64,000 nucleotides of DNA, taken from assembly GCF_026341275.1 (NCBI RefSeq), contig NZ_JAIFZO010000002.1:446361-510360 (forward strand), read 5' to 3'. The stretch comes from Streptomyces ortus. Its GTDB lineage: Bacteria > Actinomycetota > Actinomycetes > Streptomycetales > Streptomycetaceae. Below the pieces are notes generated by a model, which was not told where the DNA came from, did no database searches, and worked only from the letters and a program-made list of their open reading frames with translations. Positions 43,549-53,284 of the stretch are shown here, in pieces. Both the position numbers and the translations under genes were made by a program. Each line of letters opens with the position of its first letter. Position 1 is the stretch's first letter.

Positions 43549-45855
43549 ATGGACTTCGGCACGCAGGGCCCCGAGGCCCCGGCCGACCTCGCCTGGCTGC
43601 GAGGTGTGGATGCCTACACCATGGGCGCCTATCCGCAGGCGGAGGAGGAGTTCCGCGCCGCGGTCCGGATGGATCCGGGGATGGCCGACGGCTGGCTGGG
43701 ACTGCACGCGCTGCGCATCGACACGACGACCGCGCTGCTGCGGATGTTCCGGCACCGCGAACGCTTCGGCGAGCAGCGCACCAGACATCGACGCACGCTC
43801 AACTCCTGGTACTGGCTGGGCTGGTGGGTGCAGCCGGTGCTGGAGTCACCCCGCGATCTGCTGCTCGCGCACTCCTCGCACTGGCTCGACGGACGTCATG
43901 TCCCGGAGCTCGACCGGGCGTTGGCGGGCCTGCCCCCGGTGGACGCGGACGCCCAGGTCCGGTTCCTGCACGCCTGCCGGGCCTATCTCGTCAAGGACTG
44001 GGAGCAGTTGGTCCGCCACACGGACCCGCTGACCGACGATCCGATGCTGGGCATCGAGGCGGGCCTGTTCGGCGGGATGGCCCGGGTACGGCTGGAGATG
44101 TACGGGCAGGCCGAGCCGCTGCTGTCGTCCGCCCTGATGCGCTGCCGCAGCGAGCAGCCGCAGCGCAAGGAGCTGCGGTACTGGCTGGCTCGGGCGCACG
44201 AGGGCACGGGCCGCTCGGCGGCTGCCCTCCCCCTGTACCGGGCGGTGCACCGGGTCGATCCCGCGTTCATGGACACCTCGGCCCGGCTCGCCGCGATCTC
44301 CGAGGGCGACGGGTACGACGAGACGGCCGACCTCGCGGCGATCACGCTCACGGGCGTCGGGCAGGACATCCTCGACGGCCCCGACGGCGTGGATCCGCTG
44401 TTCGGCACCGAGGGCCGGGACCTGAAGCTGTCCGAGCCCGAGCCGCCGCCCGGCGCGCTGCCGTCCGCGTCGGACCGGGTCCGGGAGAAGGCCATCGTGC
44501 CGGTGCTGCCCCCGCAGCTGCCGACCGGGCCCACGGATCCCGCGCTCCTCGAAGAGGCGTTGGCCGAGCTGGAGGGCATGGTCGGCCTCGAACCGGTGAA
44601 ACGCCAGGTGAAGGCGCTCTCCGCGCAGTTGAACATGGCCCGGCTGCGGGCCGGGCAGGGGCTGCCGGTCCAGCCGCCGAAACGGCACTTCGTCTTCTCC
44701 GGGCCCTCCGGCACCGGCAAGACCACCGTGGCACGCATTCTCGGCCGGGTCTTCTACGCGCTCGGGCTGCTCGGCGGCGACCATCTCGTCGAGGCGCAGC
44801 GGGCCGATCTGGTGGGCGAGTATCTCGGCCAGACCGCGGTGAAGGCCAACGAACTGATCGACTCCGCGATCGGCGGGGTGCTCTTCGTCGACGAGGCCTA
44901 TTCGCTGTCCAACTCCGGGTACGGCAAGGGGGACGCGTACGGGGACGAGGCGCTGCAGGTGCTGCTGAAGCGGGCCGAGGACAACCGGGATCACCTGGTG
45001 GTGATCCTCGCGGGGTATCCGGAGGGCATGGACCGGCTGCTGGCCGCCAATCCCGGGCTGTCGTCCCGGTTCACGACCCGGGTCGACTTCCCCTCGTACC
45101 GGCCCCTCGAACTGACCTCGATCGGTGAGGTGCTGGCGGGGGAGAACGGGGACGTGTGGGACGAGGAGGCGCTCGACGAGCTGCGCTCCATCAGTGGGCA
45201 CGTCGTGGACCAGGGGTGGATCGACGAGCTGGGGAACGGGCGGTTCCTGCGTACGTTGTACGAGAAGAGCTGCGCCTATCGGGATCTGCGGCTCTCGGGG
45301 TATCCGGGAGATCTCACGCGGGATGATCTGGCGACGCTTCGGTTGGCTGATCTGATGCAGGCGTACAGAGGTTCTCGGGGCGCAGGCCGTCCGGGGCGTG
45401 GCCAGTCGGCCGCGCCCGGCATCTCCGGGGTTGGGTGCGCCCACTGGCTCGGTGGGTTGCTGACGTGTCACGGGTGCGGCGCCGTCGTGGCTTGTCGCGC
45501 AGGTTCCCCGCGCCCCAAAAGCAAAGACTGCGCCGTTCCCCGCGCCCTGAAAGCGAAACAGTCAACCCGCGCCCTGCTTGGGGGCGCGGGGAACTGCCAG
45601 TCTTTTGTCCTTCAGCTCGCCAGGGCCTGCTGTGGGGCTCCGCGAGCTCGGGGCGAGGTGAGCGGGGCTCGTTCACCCGGGGGGCCGGACGGTTGCGGTG
45701 GGCCGGGTCGCGGACCTCGCCGACCAGGAGTTCCAGGACGTCCTCCAGGGCCACCAGGCCCAGGACCCGGCCGGACGCGTCGGCGACCTGAGCGAGGTGC
45801 GTCGCGGCGCGGCGCATCACGGTCAGGGCGTCGTCCAGCGGAAGCTCGGCGCTGA
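43549..45855 (+). CDS. AAA+ ATPase of CbxX/CfqX (EccA-like) family with anomalous C-terminal extension
   Basis: A 768-residue frame from the ATG at 43549. The N-terminal ~280 residues are TPR-like helical repeats (DAYTMGAYPQAEEEFRAAVR). The AAA+ module has Walker A GPSGTGKTT (about 385-393), Walker B GVLFVDEAYSL (about 443) and arginine-finger region NPGLSSRFTTRVDFPSY. This matches EccA of type VII secretion and CbxX proteins. The conserved part ends near residue 606 (LATLRLADLMQAYRG). The remaining ~160 residues are translated intergenic repeat and antisense of the CNNM gene, so the natural stop seems lost. No type VII secretion genes are in the window. Confidence 0.8.
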   Translation: MDFGTQGPEAPADLAWLRGVDAYTMGAYPQAEEEFRAAVRMDPGMADGWLGLHALRIDTTTALLRMFRHRERFGEQRTRHRRTLNSWYWLGWWVQPVLESPRDLLLAHSSHWLDGRHVPELDRALAGLPPVDADAQVRFLHACRAYLVKDWEQLVRHTDPLTDDPMLGIEAGLFGGMARVRLEMYGQAEPLLSSALMRCRSEQPQRKELRYWLARAHEGTGRSAAALPLYRAVHRVDPAFMDTSARLAAISEGDGYDETADLAAITLTGVGQDILDGPDGVDPLFGTEGRDLKLSEPEPPPGALPSASDRVREKAIVPVLPPQLPTGPTDPALLEEALAELEGMVGLEPVKRQVKALSAQLNMARLRAGQGLPVQPPKRHFVFSGPSGTGKTTVARILGRVFYALGLLGGDHLVEAQRADLVGEYLGQTAVKANELIDSAIGGVLFVDEAYSLSNSGYGKGDAYGDEALQVLLKRAEDNRDHLVVILAGYPEGMDRLLAANPGLSSRFTTRVDFPSYRPLELTSIGEVLAGENGDVWDEEALDELRSISGHVVDQGWIDELGNGRFLRTLYEKSCAYRDLRLSGYPGDLTRDDLATLRLADLMQAYRGSRGAGRPGRGQSAAPGISGVGCAHWLGGLLTCHGCGAVVACRAGSPRPKSKDCAVPRALKAKQSTRALLGGAGNCQSFVLQLARACCGAPRARGEVSGARSPGGPDGCGGPGRGPRRPGVPGRPPGPPGPGPGRTRRRPERGASRRGASRSGRRPAEARR

Positions 45856-46711
45856 GCGTCGTCATGGGCCGCCAGACCTGCTGCGGCACCGCCCGCTCGG
45901 ACTCCTCCAGGTCGAGTACGTCCTTCACGTGCAGATAGCCCATGAAGGCGCCGTTCTCCGCGACCACCGGGAACCGGGAGAAGCCGGTGCGGGCGGTGAG
46001 GGCTACGACCTGGCCCGGTGTGACCGAGGGGCCCACGGTGATCAGCGACTCGCGCCCCAGGAGGACGTCCGTGACGGGACGGGAGCCCAGTTCCAGCGCG
46101 TCCTCCAGGCGCTCCTGCTCACCGGGGTCGAGCAGACCGGCCTGGCCGGCGTCCTCGACGAGCCGGTTGAGCTGCTCGCTGGTGAAGACCGCCTCGACCT
46201 CGTCCCTGGGCTCGACCCCGAAGAGCTTCAGGATGACGCGGGCGCAGGCACCGAGGGCCACGGTGACCGGCTTGCAGAGGCGGGCGAAGGCCACCAGCCC
46301 GGGGCTGAGCCACAGCGCGGTCTTCTCGGGGGCGGCCATCGCCAGGTTCTTCGGCAGCATCTCGCCGACCACCAGGTGGAGGAAGACGACAGCGGCGAGC
46401 GCTATCACGTACCCGAGCGGGTGGATCATGCCCTCGGGCAGGTGCGCGGCGTGGAAGACCGGCTCCAGGAGGTGCGCCACGGTGGGCTCGGCGACCGCGC
46501 CCAGGGTCAGCGAGCACATGGTGATGCCGAACTGGGCGGCGGCCATCATGTGCGGCAGGTTCTCCAGGCCGTACATGACCTGCCGGGCCCGTGCCGTGCC
46601 GAGCGGCTCGATCTGGCTGCGCCGTACGGAGACCAGGGCGAACTCGGCTCCGACGAAGAAGCCGTTGGCGAGCACGAGCAGGCCGGCGAACAGGAGTTGG
46701 AGCACGCTCAT
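45314..46711 (-). CDS. CNNM/DUF21 and CBS-domain membrane protein (HlyC/CorC-like) with anomalous tail
   Basis: A 465-residue frame. The N-terminal DUF21 domain has about four spans (MSVLQLLFAGLLVLANGFFV, AEFALVSVRRSQIEPL, VVGEMLPKNLAMAAPE). The CBS pair at about 200-330 ends LVALEDVLELLVGEVRDP. These proteins are linked to Mg2+/Co2+ transport. After residue ~335 the sequence is a Pro/Arg-rich read-through of intergenic repeats that overlaps the AAA+ gene by about 540 bases, so the natural stop is missing. No CorC_HlyC domain, unlike its upstream partner. ATG overlaps the partner's stop (ATGA). Confidence 0.8.
   Translation of the reverse strand: MSVLQLLFAGLLVLANGFFVGAEFALVSVRRSQIEPLGTARARQVMYGLENLPHMMAAAQFGITMCSLTLGAVAEPTVAHLLEPVFHAAHLPEGMIHPLGYVIALAAVVFLHLVVGEMLPKNLAMAAPEKTALWLSPGLVAFARLCKPVTVALGACARVILKLFGVEPRDEVEAVFTSEQLNRLVEDAGQAGLLDPGEQERLEDALELGSRPVTDVLLGRESLITVGPSVTPGQVVALTARTGFSRFPVVAENGAFMGYLHVKDVLDLEESERAVPQQVWRPMTTLSAELPLDDALTVMRRAATHLAQVADASGRVLGLVALEDVLELLVGEVRDPAHRNRPAPRVNEPRSPRPELAEPHSRPWRAEGQKTGSSPRPQAGRGLTVSLSGRGERRSLCFWGAGNLRDKPRRRRTRDTSATHRASGRTQPRRCRARPTGHAPDGLRPENLCTPASDQPTEASPDHPA
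45500..45606. repeat. Streptomyces GCGCGGGGAACTGC repeats within overlapping gene tails
   Basis: Several arms of the repeat: GTTCCCCGCGCCCCAAAAG, GTTCCCCGCGCCCTGAAAG, and a hairpin CCCGCGCCC/GGGCGCGGG at 45566-45590 followed by GGAACTGCCAGTCTTTT. In most genomes this would be the gap between two convergent genes; here both frames read through it. Confidence 0.75.
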
Positions 46712-48078
46712 CGGACGGCCTCCGCCGCGGAGACGGGGACGGAAGCGGAACCCGGGACAGGGATGGTGCCGGCCTCGGCCGTTCTGACCAGCCTGACCCG
46801 CTCCGCGCGGTAGTGGCCGACCTGGCGCACCGAGAGGCGCCAGCCGGGCAGCTCGGCCCGGTCACCGGGGGCCGGGATGCGTCCGAGGAGGTCGGCGACG
46901 AGGCCGGCGACCGTCTCGTACGGGCCCTCGGGGACGTCCAGGCCGATGCGCCGCAGGATGTCGACGCGGCAGCTGCCGTCGGCGTCCCACGCGGGCCGGC
47001 CGTCCTCGGGCGGCGCGGCGGCGAGCTCCGGCACGTCCTGGCCGTCGTGCTCGTCGCGGACCTCGCCGACGAGTTCCTCGACGATGTCCTCCAGGGTGAC
47101 GACCCCCGCCGTGCCGCCGTACTCGTCGACGACGACGGCGATGGGCTGTTCGTTGCGCAGCCGCTCCAGGAGGGGCTGCACCGGCAGTGTCTCCGGGACG
47201 AGCAGCGGGGCCTGGGCGATCCGGGTGACCGGCGTGCGCAGCCGGTCGTGCGAGGGCACCGCGAGGGCGTCCTTGAGATGCACCATGCCGACGATCTCGT
47301 CGATCCGCTCCCGGTAGACGGGGAAGCGGGAGAGGCCGGTGGCACGGGTGAGGTTGACGACGTCCTCGGCGGTCGCGGAGGACTGGAGGGCGCTGACCTT
47401 CACCCGGGGGGTCATCACGTGCTGCGCGGTGAGGTCGCCCAGGGAGAGCGTACGGACGAAGAGGTCGGCGGTGTCCTGCTCCAGCGCGCCGGCCTGGGCC
47501 GAGTGCCGGGCCAGGGAGACGAGCTCGCCGGGGGTGCGCGCGGAGGCCAGCTCCGCCGTGGGTTCGACGCCCAGAGCGCGTACGAGCCGGTTGGCGACGG
47601 AGTTCAGCGCGGCGATCACCGGCCGGAACAGGGTCGAGAAGACGTGCTGCGGGCCCGCGACGAACCGCGCGACCTGCAGTGGCCTGGAGACCGCCCAGTT
47701 CTTGGGCACGAGTTCGCCGATCACCATCTGCACGGCCGAGGCCAGCAGCATGCCGACGATCACGGCGACACCGGACACGGCGCCTTCGGGGACGCCGACG
47801 GCGGTGAACGGGCCGTGCAGCAGCTCGGCGAGCGCGGGTTCGGCGAGCATGCCGACGACCAGCGAGGTGATGGTGATGCCGAGCTGGGTGCCGGACAGCT
47901 GGAAGGAGAGTTCCTTGAGGGAACTGACGACGGTACGGGCCCGCCGGTCGCCTTCGGCCGCCGCCTTCTCGGCCTCGGGGCGCTCCACCGTGACGAGGCC
48001 GAACTCGGCCGCCACGAAGAAGCCGTTGGCGAGGATCAACAGGAACGCCGCCCCGAGGAGCAGCAGGGGGATGGTCAT
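46708..48078 (-). CDS. CNNM/DUF21-CBS-CorC_HlyC membrane protein
   Basis: A 456-residue protein with three modules. The DUF21 transmembrane domain covers 1-190 (LLLLGAAFLLILANGFFVAA; MVIGELVPKNWAVSRP). A CBS pair lies at about 215-335 (HVMTPRVKVSALQ; VVVDEYGGTAGVVTLEDIV). The C-terminal CorC_HlyC domain spans about 345-435 (VAGLVADLLGRIPAPGD). Members such as MpfA and CorC act in magnesium efflux and homeostasis. It is followed by a second, shorter CNNM gene with a 4-base overlap; such tandem pairs are common in actinobacteria and may form heterodimers. Confidence 0.9.
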   Translation of the reverse strand: MTIPLLLLGAAFLLILANGFFVAAEFGLVTVERPEAEKAAAEGDRRARTVVSSLKELSFQLSGTQLGITITSLVVGMLAEPALAELLHGPFTAVGVPEGAVSGVAVIVGMLLASAVQMVIGELVPKNWAVSRPLQVARFVAGPQHVFSTLFRPVIAALNSVANRLVRALGVEPTAELASARTPGELVSLARHSAQAGALEQDTADLFVRTLSLGDLTAQHVMTPRVKVSALQSSATAEDVVNLTRATGLSRFPVYRERIDEIVGMVHLKDALAVPSHDRLRTPVTRIAQAPLLVPETLPVQPLLERLRNEQPIAVVVDEYGGTAGVVTLEDIVEELVGEVRDEHDGQDVPELAAAPPEDGRPAWDADGSCRVDILRRIGLDVPEGPYETVAGLVADLLGRIPAPGDRAELPGWRLSVRQVGHYRAERVRLVRTAEAGTIPVPGSASVPVSAAEAVR

Positions 48079-48277
48079 GCCGCCGCCTCGATGGGTCGGG
48101 AGGGGGCGGCGCAGGTACTACAGGACGATCCGTCCATCGCTGGAGGGAGTCACTCCTCGAATAGCAGGGGGCCGCCGGGTTCCGGGTGGGAAGTCAGCGG
48201 CGGAGGCGCAACGAAAACGCCTCCGCCAACAGATTAATCAAGACCTGGGCCCGTACGGCAGGGTGGAAGGCCGGGAG

Positions 48278-48766
48278 TCAGCCGTGATGTTCGTCGTGCG
48301 GGCCGTCGGACGGCCCGTCCGGCCCGCCGGGGGAGCGGGCCTCGACGAGCGCGCGCAGCGCGCGGGCGTCGCTGATGGCGTGCTGCTTGGCGATGCCCGG
48401 CTGGATGCCGAGCACGGGCAGGCTGGTGCCGTCGCTCAGGTTCAGAAAGACCCAGGGGTCTCCCGGACGGAGGTTGACCTGCACGATCTCCGCCCAGGCG
48501 AGCCGCCGCCTGCTGGCGATGTTGACGACGGTGACCCCGGACTCGTCGGCGACGACCTTCGGGCGGGCCAGCAGTACGAGGACGCCGAAGAGCAGTGCCG
48601 CGGTGAGGACGAAGCTGAGGCGCTCCCCCGGTCCGAGGTTCTCCAGCAGCAGCGCGACCGTGGTGATGACCACAAAGATCGTGGCACCGGCGGTCAGCAG
48701 GACCGCTCGGGTGCGCCCGGGCCTGAAGGTCACGGGGAGGGCGGGCGGCTCGGTGGTGTCCGGCAT
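48278..48766 (-). CDS. PH-domain-like membrane protein
   Basis: A 162-residue protein with two membrane spans near the N-terminus (AVLLTAGATIFVVITTVALL; LSFVLTAALLFGVLVLLA). A bacterial PH-like domain follows (ADESGVTVVNIASRRRLAWA, IVQVNLRPGDPWVFLNLSDG). The tail is His/Asp/Gly-rich. It lies between the CNNM pair and hisG and is a usual neighbour of the his/rib genes in Streptomyces. Function unknown. Confidence 0.8.
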   Translation of the reverse strand: MPDTTEPPALPVTFRPGRTRAVLLTAGATIFVVITTVALLLENLGPGERLSFVLTAALLFGVLVLLARPKVVADESGVTVVNIASRRRLAWAEIVQVNLRPGDPWVFLNLSDGTSLPVLGIQPGIAKQHAISDARALRALVEARSPGGPDGPSDGPHDEHHG

Positions 48767-48822
48767 GGCGAAGCGGTTCCTCGAAGTTCTCGGTGTCCTC
48801 GGTGTCTGAGGTGTGCTCGGTG

Positions 48823-49680
48823 TCAGAGGCGGCAGGCGTGGATGGCCGTGGTCAGGATGGCCCGCGCGCCGATCTCGTACAGGTCGTCCATGATCCGCTG
48901 GGCCTCCTTGGACGGGACCATGGCGCGTACGGCGACCCAGCCCTCGTTGTGGAGCGGCGAGACGGTGGGCGACTCGAGGCCCGGGGTGAGCGCGACGGCC
49001 TTCTCCAGCTGCTCGACGCGGCAGTCGTAGTCCATCATCACGTAGGTCCGGGCCACGAGGACGCCCTGGAGACGGCGCAGGAACTGCTGAATCTTGGGCT
49101 CGGCGTCCCCGGTGGTCTCCGCGCCGGTACGGCGGATGACGACCGCCTCGGACTTCATGATCGGGTCGCCGAAGACCTCGAGGCCCGCGTTGCGCAGCGA
49201 GGTACCGGTCTCGACGACGTCCGCGATGACCTCGGCGACACCGAGTTCGATGGCCGTCTCGACCGCGCCGTCGAGGTGCACGACGGACGCGTCGACGCCC
49301 TGGTCGGCGAGGTACTTGGCGACGATGCCCTCGTACGAGGTGGCGACGGTCCTGCCCGCGAGGTCGTCGAGTGCCTTGGCCGTGCCGGGCTTGGAGGCGA
49401 AGCGGAAGGTGGAGCGGGCGAAGCCGAGAGGCAGGATCTCCTCCGCCTGGGCCGCGGAGTCGATCAGCAGGTCACGGCCGGTGATACCGATGTCGAGGCG
49501 GCCGGAGGAGACGTAGATCGCGATGTCGCGGGGGCGGAGGTAGAAGAACTCGACCTCGTTCTCCGGGTCGACGATCCGCAGCTCCTTGGCCTCCCGGCGC
49601 TGCTGGTAGCCGGCCTCATGCAGCATCTCCCCCGCGGGGCCTGACAGGGAACCCTTGTTGGGGACGGCGATGCGCAGCAT
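48823..49680 (-). CDS. hisG: ATP phosphoribosyltransferase, long form
   Basis: A 285-residue long-form HisG, which condenses ATP and PRPP in the first step of histidine synthesis and is inhibited by histidine. MLRIAVPNKGSLSGPAGEML opens the catalytic domain. The PRPP-loop region is IADVVETGTSLRNAGLEV, and a C-terminal regulatory ACT-like domain begins near ARTYVMMDYDC. The short form would need HisZ; the regulatory domain shows it does not. It is 86 bases downstream of hisE on the same strand. Confidence 0.96.
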   Translation of the reverse strand: MLRIAVPNKGSLSGPAGEMLHEAGYQQRREAKELRIVDPENEVEFFYLRPRDIAIYVSSGRLDIGITGRDLLIDSAAQAEEILPLGFARSTFRFASKPGTAKALDDLAGRTVATSYEGIVAKYLADQGVDASVVHLDGAVETAIELGVAEVIADVVETGTSLRNAGLEVFGDPIMKSEAVVIRRTGAETTGDAEPKIQQFLRRLQGVLVARTYVMMDYDCRVEQLEKAVALTPGLESPTVSPLHNEGWVAVRAMVPSKEAQRIMDDLYEIGARAILTTAIHACRL

Positions 49681-49766
49681 GAGGTCGGCTTCCTTCGTTC
49701 GTGCGGTGCGAGTGCGTGCGGATGCGGTGGCGGATACGGCGGTCGGCGTGAGGGCGCGGAGGCGGC

Positions 49767-50039
49767 TCAGAGGTGGGCGTACACGTCGTCCAGGCTGATG
49801 CCGCGGGCGACCATCATCACCTGGACGTGGTAGAGCAGCTGCGAGATCTCCTCGGCGGCTGCTTCCTTGCCCTCGTGCTCCGCGGCCATCCAGACCTCGG
49901 CGGCCTCTTCGACGACCTTCTTGCCGATGGCATGGACCCCCTTGCCGACCAGTTCCGCGGTGCGGGAGGTGGCGGGGTCGCCGGTGGCTGCCTTGTGCTG
50001 GAGCTCGGTGAAGAGCTCCTCGAAAGTCTTCTTGGACAT
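49767..50039 (-). CDS. hisE: Phosphoribosyl-ATP pyrophosphatase
   Basis: A 90-residue all-alpha MazG-like enzyme that splits phosphoribosyl-ATP to phosphoribosyl-AMP. The metal-binding helices are [18 protein letters not shown] and [17 protein letters not shown]. The ATG at 50039 is chosen because GTGAGG just upstream is its ribosome site. It lies between ribH (34 bases) and hisG and may be transcribed with the rib operon. Confidence 0.95.
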   Translation of the reverse strand: MSKKTFEELFTELQHKAATGDPATSRTAELVGKGVHAIGKKVVEEAAEVWMAAEHEGKEAAAEEISQLLYHVQVMMVARGISLDDVYAHL

Positions 50040-50073
50040 GGTGGTCCTCACCCTACGCGGTCGCGGGCCTACG

Positions 50074-50559
50074 TCAGCGCCAGGGTTCGGATACCGAGCG
50101 CAGGGTGGCCGCGGTCGCCACGGCCGCCGTCACCGCCTCGTGCCCCTTGTCCTCGTTCGAGCCCTCGATGCCCGCGCGGTCCAGCGCCTGCTCCTCGGTG
50201 TCGACGGTCAGCACGCCGAAGCCGACGGGGACCCCGGTCTCGACGGAGACCTGGGTGAGGCCCTGGGTGACGCCCTGGCACACGTACTCGAAGTGCGGGG
50301 TGCCGCCGCGGATGACGACGCCGAGCGCGACGATCGCGTCGTAGCCGCGGCCCGCGAGGACCTTCGCGACGACCGGCAGTTCGAAGCTGCCGGGGACCCG
50401 CAGGAGGGTCGGCTCGTCGATGCCCAGCTCGTGCAGGGCGCGCAGCGCGCCGTCGACGAGTCCGTCCATGACCTTCTCGTGCCACTGGGCCGCGATGACG
50501 GCGACCCGCAGGTCACCGCAGTTGCGTACGGACAGTTCGGGTGCGCCCTTGCCGCTCAT
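50074..50559 (-). CDS. ribH: 6,7-dimethyl-8-ribityllumazine synthase
   Basis: A 161-residue lumazine synthase: [20 protein letters not shown], the active-site [15 protein letters not shown], the phosphate-binding [17 protein letters not shown] (with catalytic His), and [20 protein letters not shown]. It condenses ribitylaminouracil with the dihydroxybutanone phosphate made by RibBA. Fourth gene of the rib operon, 28 bases after ribBA. Confidence 0.96.
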   Translation of the reverse strand: MSGKGAPELSVRNCGDLRVAVIAAQWHEKVMDGLVDGALRALHELGIDEPTLLRVPGSFELPVVAKVLAGRGYDAIVALGVVIRGGTPHFEYVCQGVTQGLTQVSVETGVPVGFGVLTVDTEEQALDRAGIEGSNEDKGHEAVTAAVATAATLRSVSEPWR

Positions 50560-50587
50560 GTACTTGTCTCCTTGACGTGCTGTGCCG

Positions 50588-51886
50588 TTACTGGTTGCCG
50601 CAGGCGGACACGGCGGTCGTGTCCAGCCAGGGCAGGTCGTGCCCCATCCGGTCCCGCTTGGTGCGCAGGTACCGGAGGTTGTGCTCGCCCGCGGTCACGG
50701 GCATCGGCTCGCGCTCGGTGACCTTCAGGCCGTGGCGGACGAGCGCGTCGGTCTTGTCGGGGTTGTTGGTCATCAGCCGCAGGCTGCGCACCCCGAGGTC
50801 CTCGAGGATCTGCGCCCCGGCCGCGTAGTCGCGGGCGTCGGCGGGCAGGCCGAGTTCGAGGTTGGCGTCCAGGGTGTCCCGGCCGCGCTCCTGGAGCTCG
50901 TACGCGCGCAGCTTGGACAGCAGCCCGATGCCGCGCCCCTCGTGGCCGCGGAGGTAGACGACGATGCCGCGGCCCTCGGCCTGGATGCGCCGCAGGGAGG
51001 CTTCGAGCTGGGGGCCGCAGTCGCAGCGCAGCGAGTGGAAGACGTCCCCGGTGAGGCATTCGGAGTGGATGCGCACGACGATGTCGTCGCCATCGCCGAT
51101 CTCGCCGTGGACCAGCGCCACGTGCTCGACGCCGTCGACGGTGGAGCGGTAGCCGTACGCCGTGAACTCGCCGAAGGCGGTGGGCAGTTGCGTCTTCGCC
51201 TCGCGGCGGACCGTGGGCTCGGCGGTACGGCGGTGGGCGATCAGGTCCTCGATGGAGATGATCGTCAGCCCGTGCTTGCGGGCGAACGGGATCAGCTCGG
51301 GCAGACGCAGCATCCGCCCGTCCTCGCCGGCGATCTCGACGATGGCGCCGGCCGGCCGCAGGCCCGCGAGCCGGGCGAGGTCGACGGCGGCCTCGGTGTG
51401 GCCGTTGCGGACGAGCACACCGCCGGGCTTGGCGCGCAGCGGGAAGATGTGGCCGGGGCGTACGAAGTCGGCCGCTCCCGCCTGCCCTCCGGCGAGGAGC
51501 CGCAGGGTGGTGGCGCGGTCGGCGGCGGAGATGCCGGTGGTCACGCCGGAGGCGGGGCCCGCGTCGACGGAGACCGTGAAGGCGGTGCGCATCGACTCGG
51601 TGTTGTTCTCGACCATCTGCGGGAGCTGGAGGCGGTCGAGCTCGTCGCCCTCCATGGGTGCGCAGATCAGACCGCGGCACTCGCTCATCATGAAGGCGAT
51701 GATCTCGGGGGTCGCCTTCTCGGCGGCGATGACGAGGTCGCCCTCGTTCTCACGGTCCTCGTCGTCGACGACCACGACCGGGCGGCCCGCGGCGATGTCC
51801 GCGATCGCCTTCTCGACCGGGTCGAGGGCGAAGTCCGAGGCGTCCTCGTCGTGACCCGTGCTGTACCAAACCGGTGTTGCCGTCAT
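50588..51886 (-). CDS. ribBA: Bifunctional DHBP synthase / GTP cyclohydrolase II
   Basis: A 432-residue fusion protein. The N-terminal RibB domain (about 20-220) has [18 protein letters not shown] and [20 protein letters not shown]. The C-terminal RibA domain has the zinc site [18 protein letters not shown] and [18 protein letters not shown]. It makes both riboflavin precursors, from ribulose-5-phosphate and from GTP. The ATG at 51886 overlaps the ribM stop (ATGA); the frame continues upstream only because ribM is read in another frame. Confidence 0.96.
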   Translation of the reverse strand: MTATPVWYSTGHDEDASDFALDPVEKAIADIAAGRPVVVVDDEDRENEGDLVIAAEKATPEIIAFMMSECRGLICAPMEGDELDRLQLPQMVENNTESMRTAFTVSVDAGPASGVTTGISAADRATTLRLLAGGQAGAADFVRPGHIFPLRAKPGGVLVRNGHTEAAVDLARLAGLRPAGAIVEIAGEDGRMLRLPELIPFARKHGLTIISIEDLIAHRRTAEPTVRREAKTQLPTAFGEFTAYGYRSTVDGVEHVALVHGEIGDGDDIVVRIHSECLTGDVFHSLRCDCGPQLEASLRRIQAEGRGIVVYLRGHEGRGIGLLSKLRAYELQERGRDTLDANLELGLPADARDYAAGAQILEDLGVRSLRLMTNNPDKTDALVRHGLKVTEREPMPVTAGEHNLRYLRTKRDRMGHDLPWLDTTAVSACGNQ

Positions 51887-52527
51887 GCCGGGGCTCCTTC
51901 CAGGAAGGGCTGCCCGGCCTTGCGGGAGCGCAGCCACCAGTCGCGCATGCCCCACAGGACGAGCGCGCCGTAGATGATGTAGACGAATCCGGAGAACGCG
52001 AAGCCGTTGGCGAAGTTGAGCGGCACGCCCACCAGGTCGACGAGCAGCCAGGCGAACCAGAACTCGACCATGCCGCGCGCCTGGGCGTACATCGCGACGA
52101 CCGTGCCGACGAAGATGTAGGCGTCGGGCCAGGGGTCCCAGGACAGCGACGGGTACGCGGTGAACAGGCTCGCGACCGCGACGGTGCCGACGGCCGCGGC
52201 GCCGAGGAGGTACGCGCGTTCGCGCCAGGTGGCGAACCGGACGGCGATGGAGCCGTCCTGCGCGCCGCCCCGGCCGCGGTTCCACTGCCGGTAGCCCCAG
52301 ACCGCGACGGCCATGACCACCAGCTGCTTGCCCGCGCTGCCCGAGAGATGGGCGGTGGCGAAGGCGGCGAGGAGGATGGCGCCGGACAGGAACTGGACGG
52401 GCCAGGTCCAGATGGAGCGACGCCAGCCGAGAGCCAGGCCGATCAGCCCGATCACGTTGCCGATCATGTCGGCCCACTTGATGTGCTGGCCGAAGAGTGT
52501 GAACGCCTCGGAGTTGAGCCAGTTCAC
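51883..52527 (-). CDS. ribM: RibM/PnuC-type vitamin transporter
   Basis: A 214-residue membrane protein of the PnuC family with about 6-7 spans ([40 protein letters not shown]). Its place between ribE and ribBA under an FMN riboswitch identifies it as RibM (PnuX), the riboflavin facilitator described in Streptomyces davawensis and Corynebacterium, rather than a nicotinamide riboside carrier. Overlaps of four bases on both sides show tight coupling. Confidence 0.88.
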   Translation of the reverse strand: MNWLNSEAFTLFGQHIKWADMIGNVIGLIGLALGWRRSIWTWPVQFLSGAILLAAFATAHLSGSAGKQLVVMAVAVWGYRQWNRGRGGAQDGSIAVRFATWRERAYLLGAAAVGTVAVASLFTAYPSLSWDPWPDAYIFVGTVVAMYAQARGMVEFWFAWLLVDLVGVPLNFANGFAFSGFVYIIYGALVLWGMRDWWLRSRKAGQPFLEGAPA

Positions 52528-53132
52528 CGTGTCGCTCCCTGGCTCCGCGGGCCGAGCAGCCGCTCGACGTACTTGGCGATCACGTCGACCTCTAGGTTGA
52601 CCGGGTCGCCGGGCTGCTTGCGGCCCAGGGTGGTCAGGTCGAGGGTGGTCGGGATGAGGCTGACGGTGAAGAAGTCGGGTCCGGCGTCGACGACGGTCAG
52701 GCTGATGCCGTCGACGGTGATGGAGCCCTTCTCCACGACGTAGCGCGCGAGGTCAGCGGGCAGCGAGATCTTCACGATCTCCCAGTGCTCGGACGGCTTG
52801 CGCTCGACGACCTCGCCCGTGCCGTCCACATGGCCCTGCACGATGTGGCCGCCGAGCCGTTCGCCGACGGCCATGGGCCGTTCGAGGTTGACGCGGGAGC
52901 CGACGGTGAGGGCGCCGAGGCTGGAGCGGTTCAGGGTCTCCGCCATGACATCGGCGGTGAACTCGCCGTCCGCGTGCTCGACGACCGTCAGACAGACGCC
53001 GTTGACGGCGATGGAGTCCCCGTGACGTGCACCTTCGGTGACCACAGGGCCACGGAGTCGGAAACGTGAGGCATCGCCGAGGTTCTCGACGGCGGTGACT
53101 TCACCCAGCTCTTCAACGATTCCGGTGAACAC
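52524..53132 (-). CDS. ribE: Riboflavin synthase, alpha subunit
   Basis: A 202-residue, two-domain riboflavin synthase: the N-terminal [12 protein letters not shown] and [14 protein letters not shown], and the repeated second domain with [16 protein letters not shown] and [20 protein letters not shown]. The GTG at 53132 is used, with AGGAGG nine bases upstream. It converts two lumazines to riboflavin. First gene of ribE-ribM-ribBA-ribH, about 150 bases after the FMN riboswitch. Confidence 0.95.
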   Translation of the reverse strand: MFTGIVEELGEVTAVENLGDASRFRLRGPVVTEGARHGDSIAVNGVCLTVVEHADGEFTADVMAETLNRSSLGALTVGSRVNLERPMAVGERLGGHIVQGHVDGTGEVVERKPSEHWEIVKISLPADLARYVVEKGSITVDGISLTVVDAGPDFFTVSLIPTTLDLTTLGRKQPGDPVNLEVDVIAKYVERLLGPRSQGATR

Positions 53133-53284
53133 TTCCCGGGTCCTCCTGCCTCTTGGGGCACGGACTCCGGGGCCTGTCGATGACGACAGAGGTGAACGAG
53201 CGGAACACCGGGGGCGACGCCGCGTGGGACGACGTGTCCGTGGGACACGTCGAAACAGACGGCGGCGCGCACGAATGCTCGCCC

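Noticed and set aside
43549..45855. Type VII secretion locus around the EccA-like AAA+ protein
   Set aside because: No EccB, EccC, EccD, EccE, MycP or WXG100 genes lie nearby; the AAA+ gene is an orphan homologue.
50588..52477. Single 629-codon RibBA with a long N-terminus
   Set aside because: The extra 197 codons are ribM in another frame, Arg/His/Gly-rich. The RibB domain starts at 51886.
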